Below are positions 57,491-64,000 of a stretch of DNA of 64,000 bases, piece by piece. The notes beneath the pieces are model-generated. The model did no database searches. It was not told where the DNA came from and worked only from the letters and a program-made list of their open reading frames with translations. This DNA is from Sphingomonas yantingensis (GTDB lineage: Bacteria; Pseudomonadota; Alphaproteobacteria; Sphingomonadales; Sphingomonadaceae). The translations under genes and the position numbers were made by a program. How positions within the stretch are numbered: position 1 is the stretch's first letter; the number at the start of each line of letters is the position of its first letter. Where the stretch lies: NCBI RefSeq assembly GCF_014199325.1, contig NZ_JACIJJ010000004.1, positions 1 through 64,000 on the forward strand. Reading direction: 5' to 3'.

Positions 57491-59125
57491 GTGACGGACA
57501 GGAAGCTCAAGGGGGTCGCGCTGTTCCGCGCGGCGCTGACCAATCGCAAGACATCGGCGATGCTTGTCCTCGGCTTTGCGTCCGGGCTGCCGTTCACGCT
57601 GCTCATCGGCACGCTCAACGCGTGGCTGGGCGAATTGAAGGTCAGTCTGGCGACGATCGGCGTCTTGTCGTGGATCGGGCTTGCCTATGCGTTCAAGTTC
57701 CTGTGGTCGCCGGTTGTCGACCGCCTGCGTCTGCCGGTCATCGGCGAGCTGGGGCGGCGGCGGTCGTGGCTGGTGCTGTGTCAGGCGCTGCTCGCCGCCG
57801 CGCTCTGGGGTCTTGCCGCCACCGATCCGCTCTCCGCGATCGGCGCGTTCGCGGGGATCGCGGTGGTCGCCGCGTTCCTGTCGGCGACGCAGGACGTGGT
57901 GATCGACGCCTGGCGGATCGAGATCGCCGACGACACCGCGACGGTCGAGTTCCTGTCGGCGGTCTATCAGCTCGGCAATCGCTTCGCCGCGCTGGCGGGC
58001 GGCGCCTTGGCACTGGTGCTGGCGGCGCGGCTCGACTGGCCGAGCGTCTATGTCGGCTTCGGCTTCGTCATGCTGGTCGCGGTCGCGGTGACGATCTTCC
58101 TGCCCGAGGCGAAGCTCGACGCCGCCGACGCGGCCGAGCCGCTGGCGGGCCATGCGGTGCCCGATCGCGCACAGCGGCGGACGGCGCTGGCCATCGTCGC
58201 CGTGTGCTGGACCTGGGCGATCTTTACGCTCGGCAGCTTCATGGTGTCGGCGCTGCAACCGCCGGTGCCGGGCGTCACCGCGCCGTCCGCCAGCGACTTC
58301 ACGCGGATGACCGGACCGTGGATCATCGTCGCCACCGTCATCATCCCCGCGCTGGTCGCCGGCTGGACTCGCCGCCTGCCGCAGCATCCGGGCGGGGGCG
58401 AGCCGATGGGCGGACTGCGCGCCGCAGCCGATCACAGCTATCGCGCGCTGATCCTGCCGCTGGCCGAGATCGTCGACCGGCTGAAATGGGGCGCGATCCT
58501 CGTCCTCGCCGTCATACTGCTCTATCGCATTGCCGATTCGATCTGGGCGCCGTTTGCCTTTCCCTTCTATCTCGATTTCCTGGGCTATTCGAACGACGAG
58601 GTGGCGTTCGCGTCGAAGCTGTTCGGCGTGTGGATGACGATCGGCGGCGTCGCGCTGGGCGGGTTCCTGCTGGCGGCATGGGGGCGGATGCCGACACTCG
58701 TCGTGGGTGGCATCGTCGCGGCGCTGTCGAACCTGCTCTATGCCGACATGGCGCTGGGCGGGGCGGGGATCGACGGGTTCGCGCGGCTGTTCGGGCTCGA
58801 CAGCATCGGGGTCGATCCGCGGCTGATGCGCCTGCTCATCGCGATCAGCGGCGAGAACATCGCCGGCGGTCTCGCGGGGACAGCGTTCGTCGCCTACATC
58901 TCTTCGATCACGGCGCGCGAATACAGCGCGGTACAGTACGCACTCCTGTCCTCGATGACGTTCCTCGTCGGTGCGCTGGGCCGCGCGGCGACGGGGGAGG
59001 CGATCGACGTTTACGGCTATGCCAACGTCTTTTTCGTGACCGCCGGCCTCGGCGGGATCGCGGTACTGCTGGTGCTCGCCGAATGGTGGCGCAGCCGCGC
59101 GCAGGTCGAGGTCAGTCGGGTCTGA
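57491..59125 (+). CDS. ampG: AmpG-type muropeptide permease
   Basis: 544 residues from a GTG start. MFS protein with 12-14 helices: ALTNRKTSAMLVLGFASGLP, LLIGTLNAWLGELKVSLATI, LAYAFKFLWSPVVDRLRLP, GRRRSWLVLCQALLAAALWG and ATQDVVIDAWRIEI, all AmpG signatures. It imports GlcNAc-anhydroMurNAc peptides from the periplasm for peptidoglycan recycling and beta-lactamase induction signalling. The 3' end overlaps the convergent small unknown gene by 14 bases. Confidence 0.92.
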   Translation: MTDRKLKGVALFRAALTNRKTSAMLVLGFASGLPFTLLIGTLNAWLGELKVSLATIGVLSWIGLAYAFKFLWSPVVDRLRLPVIGELGRRRSWLVLCQALLAAALWGLAATDPLSAIGAFAGIAVVAAFLSATQDVVIDAWRIEIADDTATVEFLSAVYQLGNRFAALAGGALALVLAARLDWPSVYVGFGFVMLVAVAVTIFLPEAKLDAADAAEPLAGHAVPDRAQRRTALAIVAVCWTWAIFTLGSFMVSALQPPVPGVTAPSASDFTRMTGPWIIVATVIIPALVAGWTRRLPQHPGGGEPMGGLRAAADHSYRALILPLAEIVDRLKWGAILVLAVILLYRIADSIWAPFAFPFYLDFLGYSNDEVAFASKLFGVWMTIGGVALGGFLLAAWGRMPTLVVGGIVAALSNLLYADMALGGAGIDGFARLFGLDSIGVDPRLMRLLIAISGENIAGGLAGTAFVAYISSITAREYSAVQYALLSSMTFLVGALGRAATGEAIDVYGYANVFFVTAGLGGIAVLLVLAEWWRSRAQVEVSRV

Positions 59126-59546
59126 TTGGCAGGCCGAGGTCGCCGAATGCCGACACCACGCCGGCCATCGCGCACACGGCGGCATCGGCGCGCCGCACCC
59201 CGATTAGGTCGGCGATAAGATAGGCCGAGCGGTCGGGATTTTCGCTGAAACCGCGCATCGCCTCGACCAACGTGGCTTCGGCGGCGGTCATGCGCGGGCA
59301 GCACCACGGCGCGATCGGAATCGGACGCGCCGCCGCCACCGACAATTCATGCATTAGCACGCGCAGCATCATCAGCGGCCGGCGAAAATCGACGCCGAAC
59401 GCGGTGAGGAAGGCATTGGCAGCCGTCGCCTCGTCCAGCCCCTGCGCGCCCATCTGGCGGATGCCGAACAGGATCAGGCGGGCGGCGGGATCGGCGGGTT
59501 GCAGATGCGGCAAGGGCGCCGACAGGGTTTCGAGCGTGCGCGTCAA
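59112..59546 (-). CDS. Uncharacterised protein, DUF6628-like
   Basis: 144 residues, mostly helical, with LHELSVAAARPIPIAPWCCP-like region (two adjacent Cys, residues 91-92), RLILFGIRQMGAQGLDEATA and AEATLVEAMRGFSENPDRSA. There is no signal peptide or membrane helix. I associate this sequence with a family of unknown function common in sphingomonads (recalled as DUF6628, not verified). It converges on ampG and lies downstream of folC's opposite-strand neighbours. No function is proposed. Confidence 0.65.
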   Translation of the reverse strand: MTRTLETLSAPLPHLQPADPAARLILFGIRQMGAQGLDEATAANAFLTAFGVDFRRPLMMLRVLMHELSVAAARPIPIAPWCCPRMTAAEATLVEAMRGFSENPDRSAYLIADLIGVRRADAAVCAMAGVVSAFGDLGLPIRPD

Positions 59547-59614
59547 GGCAGGGTCCTTTCGCTGACCCCACCCTTGTCACGCGTCCGTTATTGATAGTCA
59601 ATATCAATAAAGCG

Positions 59615-60910
59615 TCAGTCCGGCGCCTCGTCGTTCAGCGCGAGCACCCGGCCGGCAAGATAGAGCGAGCCAAGGATCAGCACGTCGCCGGTCCAGCCGG
59701 ATAGGCTGCCCAGCGCCGCGGGCACGTCGGCGGCCGGCTCGGCCTGCAACCCGCGCGCGGCGGCGAGGGCGGCGAGGTCCTCAGGCGCGTGAAAGGGGTG
59801 CGAGGGGACGGGTATCGTCCGCACCGGCCCGACATAAGGCGCCAGCGCGTCGAGGATGCCGCCCGCATCCTTGTTGGCGAGCACGCCGAGGATGAGCGCG
59901 GGCTTGTCCGCCCGCTGCGCCAGATACGCCGCGGCGGCGTCGGCGGCGTTGCGATTGTGCGCCCCGTCGAGCAGCAGGCTCCCACGGACGCGATCGGCGA
60001 GCGGCCCAGGGCGCAGCCGCTGCATCCGTGCCGGCCAGTGCGCGCGGGCGGCGGCACAGATCGCATCATCGCCGACGGGCAGCCGGTCCTGTGCCCGCAG
60101 CATCGCGGCGGCGAGCGCCAGATTCTCGTGCTGATGCGCGCCGGGCAACGCGGGCAGCGGCAGGTCGAGGATCCCACGCGTATCCTCGAACCGGATCGTG
60201 TCGCCTTCCGTCCGCGAGTGCCACTCGGCGCCGCGCCGCTGAGGGGTCGCGCCGGTTGCGGCGGCCACCTCCTCGATCACCGCTGCACAGCTCGCCGGCT
60301 GGTCGAGCGTCACCAGTGGCACGCCCGCCCGCGCGATCCCCGCCTTCTCGCCAGCGATCGCCTCAAGCGTATCACCCAGGAACGCCTGATGGTCGATGCC
60401 CAGCCGCGCGATCCCGCCAACCAGCGAGGTCGGAATGACGTTGGTCGCATCGAGCCGCCCGCCAAGCCCCACCTCGATCACGCAGGCATCGGCAGGCGTA
60501 CGCGCAAAGGCGAGAAAGGCGGCGGCGGTCGTAACCTCGAAGAAGCTCGCGCCGATGTCGCCGCCCGCGTCCAGCACCTCGGCCAGCAGCGTCGCCAATG
60601 TCCGGTCGTCGATCAGCGTTCCCGCCACCCGTATCCGCTCGTTGAAGCGGACGAGGTGCGGGCTGGTATAGGCGTGGACGCGATAACCCGCCGCCTCCAG
60701 CCCCGCGCGCAGGAATGCGCAGGTCGAGCCCTTCCCATTGGTCCCCGCGACATGGAACACCGGCGGCAGCGCGCGGTGCGGATCGCCGACACGTGCGAGC
60801 AACCGCGTGATCCGCTCCAGCCCCAGCGTGTCGGCACCGGGGCCGAGCGCGTTCAGCCGGTCGAACTGCGCCTGGACGAAGGGATCGTCGGAGCGGGCAT
60901 GGTCGGCCAT
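59615..60910 (-). CDS. folC: Dihydrofolate synthase/folylpolyglutamate synthase
   Basis: 431 residues, a Mur-ligase-fold enzyme: HVAGTNGKGSTCAFLRAGLE (P-loop), YTSPHLVRFNERIRVAGTLI, TAAAFLAFARTPADACVIEV followed by GLGGRLDATNVI, and LDGAHNRNAADAAAAYLAQR. It adds glutamate to dihydropteroate and to folates with ATP. It follows accD by 13 bases in the trp-accD-folC block. The folate product also feeds MetF and MetH of this window. Confidence 0.95.
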   Translation of the reverse strand: MADHARSDDPFVQAQFDRLNALGPGADTLGLERITRLLARVGDPHRALPPVFHVAGTNGKGSTCAFLRAGLEAAGYRVHAYTSPHLVRFNERIRVAGTLIDDRTLATLLAEVLDAGGDIGASFFEVTTAAAFLAFARTPADACVIEVGLGGRLDATNVIPTSLVGGIARLGIDHQAFLGDTLEAIAGEKAGIARAGVPLVTLDQPASCAAVIEEVAAATGATPQRRGAEWHSRTEGDTIRFEDTRGILDLPLPALPGAHQHENLALAAAMLRAQDRLPVGDDAICAAARAHWPARMQRLRPGPLADRVRGSLLLDGAHNRNAADAAAAYLAQRADKPALILGVLANKDAGGILDALAPYVGPVRTIPVPSHPFHAPEDLAALAAARGLQAEPAADVPAALGSLSGWTGDVLILGSLYLAGRVLALNDEAPD

Positions 60911-60923
60911 GATCGCGCGGCGG

Positions 60924-61781
60924 TCAGGCGGCGGCGCGGTCGTGGGTCAGGTAATCGATCAGCGACGACAACTGCGCGCGCAGATCCTTGCGCTCGACCA
61001 CCATGTCGATCAGGCCGTGGTCGCGATAATATTCGCTGGTCTGGAAATTCTCGGGCAGCTTCTCACGGATCGTCTGTTCGATCACACGGCGACCGGTAAA
61101 GGCGAGCGTCGCCTTCGGCTCGGCGATCTGCACGTCGCCCAGCATCGCATAGGCGGCCATCACCCCGCCCGACGTCGGGTCGGTCAGCACGACGATATAG
61201 GGCAGGCCCGCATCGTGCAGCATCTCGATCGCCACGGTGGTGCGCGGCATCTGCATCAGGCTCAAAATGCCTTCCTGCATCCGTGCGCCGCCGCTGGCGG
61301 TAAAGACGATGAACGGCGCGCGGGCGGCGATCGCCGCCTCGACCCCGGCGATAAAGCCTTCACCCACTGCCTGGCCCATCGACCCGCCCATGAAGGCGAA
61401 GTTCTGCACGCCGATCACGGCGCGCCGCCCCTCGATGTTGCCGCGGGCGGATACGAACGCGTCCTGGTCGCCGGTATCGGCGCGTGCGGCCTTCAGCCGG
61501 GCGACATAGGGCTTGGAATCGCGGAACTTCAGCGGATCGTCGGCAACACGCGGGGCGGGGAGGAGCTTGCACGTCCCCTCGTCGAACAACTGCGCAAACC
61601 GCTGCTTCGGCCCGATGCGGCCGTGATGGTCGCACAGCGGGCAGACGTAGAGGTTTTCCTCATATTCCTTGGTGAAGATCATCTGCCCGCATCCCTTGCA
61701 CTTGTGCCAGAGATTGTCGGGCGTCTCCTTGACGGGAACGACGGCGGCGAGGGCGTTGCGGACGCGGTTGAGCCAGCTCAT
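60924..61781 (-). CDS. accD: Acetyl-CoA carboxylase carboxyltransferase subunit beta
   Basis: 285 residues. The N-terminal zinc ribbon has CKGCGQMIFTKEYEENLYVC and PLCDHH. The carboxyltransferase core contains GQAVGEGFIAGVEAAIAARA, SGGARMQEGILSLMQMPRTT and DPTSGGVMAAYAMLGD. With AccA it transfers carboxyl groups to acetyl-CoA at the first step of fatty acid synthesis. It overlaps trpA by 4 bases. Confidence 0.97.
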   Translation of the reverse strand: MSWLNRVRNALAAVVPVKETPDNLWHKCKGCGQMIFTKEYEENLYVCPLCDHHGRIGPKQRFAQLFDEGTCKLLPAPRVADDPLKFRDSKPYVARLKAARADTGDQDAFVSARGNIEGRRAVIGVQNFAFMGGSMGQAVGEGFIAGVEAAIAARAPFIVFTASGGARMQEGILSLMQMPRTTVAIEMLHDAGLPYIVVLTDPTSGGVMAAYAMLGDVQIAEPKATLAFTGRRVIEQTIREKLPENFQTSEYYRDHGLIDMVVERKDLRAQLSSLIDYLTHDRAAA

Positions 61782-62575
61782 GCAGGAATCCTGGAGGTTT
61801 CGATCGCGTCCTTGAGCGAACGCACATAGTCGGTGACGTGGGGCGCGGCGGCGATACCGTGCTCAGCGACGATCTCGACGATCGCGGAGCCGACGACGAC
61901 GCCGTCGGCGACGCGCGCGATCGCGGCGGCCTGATCCGGGGTGCGCACGCCGAAGCCGACCGCGATGGGCAGGTCGGTGCCCGCCTTGAGCCGCTGGACG
62001 GCCTCCTCGATCGAGGCCTGCGCGGCCTGCTGCAACCCGGTGATGCCCGCGACGGAAACGTAATAGACGAAGCCCGACGCGCCGGCCATGACCGCGGGCA
62101 GGCGAGCGACGTCGGTGGTCGGCGTGGCAAGACGGATCAGATCGACACCCGCGTTTCGGAGGGCCGGGCCGAGCGCATCGTCCTCCTCGGGCGGCACATC
62201 GACGCAGATGACGCCATCGACGCCGGCCTCGGCAATGGCGCGCGCGAACCAGTCCGGCCCACGGCGAAGCATCGGGTTGGCATAGCCCATCAGGACGAGC
62301 GGCACGTCCGCGTGGCGTTCGCGGAAGCCGCGAGCGATCGAGAGAATGTCGGCGGTCGTCGTGCCCGCGGACAGGCTGCGGATGTTCGCTGCTTGGATCG
62401 CGGGGCCATCGGCCATCGGATCGGTAAACGGCATGCCGAGCTCGATCACGTCCGCCCCGCCCGCGACCAGCGCGTCGAGGATCGCGGGGGTCGCGTCGGG
62501 CGTGGGGTCACCCGCGGTCACGAACGCGACGAGCGCGGGATTTGTCTTGGCGAAAGCGGCAGCGAGGCGGGTCAT
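61778..62575 (-). CDS. trpA: Tryptophan synthase alpha chain
   Basis: 265 residues from ATG 62575. The catalytic Glu and Asp lie in GADVIELGMPFTDPMADGPA and GVDGVICVDVPPEEDDALGP. VGFGVRTPDQAAAIARVADG binds the phosphate. TrpA releases indole from indole-glycerol phosphate and channels it to TrpB. Its start overlaps the stop of a small ORF that separates it from trpB. Confidence 0.97.
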   Translation of the reverse strand: MTRLAAAFAKTNPALVAFVTAGDPTPDATPAILDALVAGGADVIELGMPFTDPMADGPAIQAANIRSLSAGTTTADILSIARGFRERHADVPLVLMGYANPMLRRGPDWFARAIAEAGVDGVICVDVPPEEDDALGPALRNAGVDLIRLATPTTDVARLPAVMAGASGFVYYVSVAGITGLQQAAQASIEEAVQRLKAGTDLPIAVGFGVRTPDQAAAIARVADGVVVGSAIVEIVAEHGIAAAPHVTDYVRSLKDAIETSRIPA

Positions 62576-62769
62576 CGGCGGGTTCCAGTCTGGCCGAAGA
62601 GTTGGGAAACCGCACCGACGATGCCGCCGGTCAGCACGACGCGGCCCGTCTGCGGATCGCGGACCGACCAAGCCTGAACATCAAGCCCATGCCCGAACAG
62701 CAAATGGACGAGCAGCGCCACGACCACGCCGATGCCGACGCCGGTCAACAGGTTGCGTGTGGCGATCAA
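62572..62769 (-). CDS. Small membrane protein encoded between trpB and trpA
   Basis: 65 residues from a TTG whose last two bases overlap the trpB stop (TTGA), with GGGAG about 8 bases upstream. Its own stop overlaps the trpA start (ATGA). It has one hydrophobic helix ([20 protein letters not shown]) and a C-terminal region [20 protein letters not shown]. Both ends are tightly coupled, so the gene is very likely translated. It has no recognised relation to tryptophan synthesis. Confidence 0.65.
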   Translation of the reverse strand: MIATRNLLTGVGIGVVVALLVHLLFGHGLDVQAWSVRDPQTGRVVLTGGIVGAVSQLFGQTGTRR

Positions 62770-63995
62770 ATCGCCACTCCCAGCGCGTCGGCCACGGTGA
62801 AGATGTCCTTGTCCCCCCGCCCGCACAGGTTGGCGAGGATCACCTTGTCCCGCGGCATTTCGCGCGCGCGCTTCGCCACGGCAGCGATCGCGTGCGCGGG
62901 TTCGAGCGCGGGGATGATCCCCTCGGTCCGGCAAAGAAGCTGGAAGGCGTCCAGCGCCTCTGTGTCGGTGATCGACGTATATTCGACGCGGCCGATCTCC
63001 TTCAGCCACGCATGTTCCGGGCCGATACCCGGATAATCGAGACCCGCGGAGATCGAATGCGCCTCGGCGATCTGGCCGTCCTCGTCCTGGAGCAGATAGG
63101 TCTTGTTGCCGTGAAGCACGCCCGGCGCGCCGCCCGCCAGGCTGGCGGCATGCAGCTTGTCGAGGCCATGGCCCGCCGCCTCGACGCCCAGCATCTTGAC
63201 GTCGGCATCGTCGAGGAAGGGGTGGAACAGCCCGATCGCATTCGACCCGCCGCCGATCGCCGCAACCAGCATGTCGGGCAGGCGGCCGGTACGCTTAAGC
63301 ATCTGCTCGCGCGCCTCGCGTCCGATCACGCTCTGGAAGTCGCGGACGAGTTCCGGGTACGGATGCGGGCCGGCGGCGGTGCCGATGATGTAGAAGGTGT
63401 CGTGAACGTTCGCGACCCAGTCGCGCAGCGCCTCGTTCATCGCGTCCTTGAGCGTTGCCGAGCCCGACGTGACCGGGCGGACCTCGGCCCCGAGCAGCTT
63501 CATACGGAACACGTTCGGCTGCTGGCGCGCGGCATCGGTCGCGCCCATGAAGATGGTGCAAGGGAGGCCGAAGCGCGCACAGACCGTGGCGGTGGCGACA
63601 CCGTGCTGGCCCGCGCCGGTCTCGGCAATGATGCGCGTCTTGCCCATCCGCATGGCGAGCAGGATCTGGCCGACGCAATTGTTGATCTTGTGCGCGCCGG
63701 TATGGTTGAGCTCGTCGCGCTTGAACCAGACTTCTGCGCCCATGCCCGGCTCGGCGCTCTCGCGCAGCGCCTCGGTCAGCCGCTCGGCGTAATAGAGCGG
63801 GCTGGGGCGGCCGACATAATGTTCGAGCAGGTCGTCGAACTGCGCAGCGAAAGCCGGGTCGGTCTTGGCCGCGCGGTACTCGCGCTCGAGATCGAGGATC
63901 AGCGGCATCAGCGTCTCGGCGACGTAGCGGCCGCCGAAATCGCCGAAATGGCCGCGCTCGTCGGGCTGCTGGCGAAGGCTGTTGGGAGCGTTCAT
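62766..63995 (-). CDS. trpB: Tryptophan synthase beta chain
   Basis: 409 residues. The PLP Lys is in [20 protein letters not shown], with [16 protein letters not shown], the phosphate-binding [19 protein letters not shown] and [20 protein letters not shown]. It condenses indole with serine. It starts 5 bases before the right edge of the window; trpF would be expected upstream. Confidence 0.97.
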   Translation of the reverse strand: MNAPNSLRQQPDERGHFGDFGGRYVAETLMPLILDLEREYRAAKTDPAFAAQFDDLLEHYVGRPSPLYYAERLTEALRESAEPGMGAEVWFKRDELNHTGAHKINNCVGQILLAMRMGKTRIIAETGAGQHGVATATVCARFGLPCTIFMGATDAARQQPNVFRMKLLGAEVRPVTSGSATLKDAMNEALRDWVANVHDTFYIIGTAAGPHPYPELVRDFQSVIGREAREQMLKRTGRLPDMLVAAIGGGSNAIGLFHPFLDDADVKMLGVEAAGHGLDKLHAASLAGGAPGVLHGNKTYLLQDEDGQIAEAHSISAGLDYPGIGPEHAWLKEIGRVEYTSITDTEALDAFQLLCRTEGIIPALEPAHAIAAVAKRAREMPRDKVILANLCGRGDKDIFTVADALGVAI

Positions 63996-64000
63996 GGGTG

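Overview
The window is a gene-dense, GC-rich chromosomal segment of an alphaproteobacterium, most likely Sphingomonas or a close sphingomonad. This rests on protein sequence style, the trpB-trpA-accD-folC order, a methionine synthase split into two genes beside an ArsR/methyltransferase regulator, CCA-encoding tRNA genes and sphingomonad-like intergenic repeats. I saw no prophage, insertion sequence, CRISPR array or rRNA, and no gene-free stretch over 300 bases. The longest gap, about 230 bases before tRNA-Pro, holds at most a doubtful 48-codon ORF.

Layout. 1-11.3 kb: the start of cysD, a LuxR-type regulator, tRNA-Glu, an MscS channel, a DUF885 hydrolase, an NfeD/SPFH membrane pair, a CitE-like lyase, guaB, a 46-residue membrane peptide coupled to an RsmB-type RNA methyltransferase, a TPR protein and an APH-type kinase. 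11.3-18.7 kb (minus strand): an iron block. A heme N-hydroxylase-like GntA/DUF1989 pair lies upstream of a six-gene set of TonB siderophore receptor, PKHD hydroxylase, PepSY protein, DUF2271, DUF4198 and ApbE FMN transferase. 18.7-20.3 kb: an aldo/keto reductase and small lipoproteins. 20.4-26.6 kb: a methionine-cycle operon (SahR-like regulator, metF, split metH) with a long palindromic operator over its promoter. 26.6-32 kb: hemB, two tandem GNAT enzymes, an OpgC-like protein and a membrane spermidine-synthase-like protein. 32-40 kb: an Lrp regulator, a histidine-kinase-like protein with a degenerate ATPase, a deacetylase-like protein, tRNA-CAT, a ClC channel, a GST and YafY regulator, and a BciA-like reductase standing alone.

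40-48.3 kb: a DsbA-like protein, the dctBD two-component system, dctA, an outer-membrane channel and an MHS-family transporter, together a C4-dicarboxylate/organic acid uptake region. 48.3-52.8 kb: queC-queE, recO, leuB and a GT2-GtrA glycosyltransferase. 52.8-57.4 kb: a phage-shock (Psp) locus. pspF diverges from a TonB-C-terminal-like gene behind a sigma-54 promoter, followed by pspA, pspB, pspC and five further tiny membrane proteins that carry a PspB-like C-terminal motif. 57.4-64 kb: ampG, a small unknown, folC, accD, trpA, a small membrane ORF and trpB.

The most unusual parts are the PspB-like paralogue array, the possible flavinylation site in DUF2271 beside ApbE and a siderophore receptor, the GntA/DUF1989 pair next to that receptor, the SahR operator with a probable leaderless mRNA, and a DctD that has lost the sigma-54 contact loop. 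Starts were chosen by Shine-Dalgarno (SD) position and family alignment from memory. No database search was possible.
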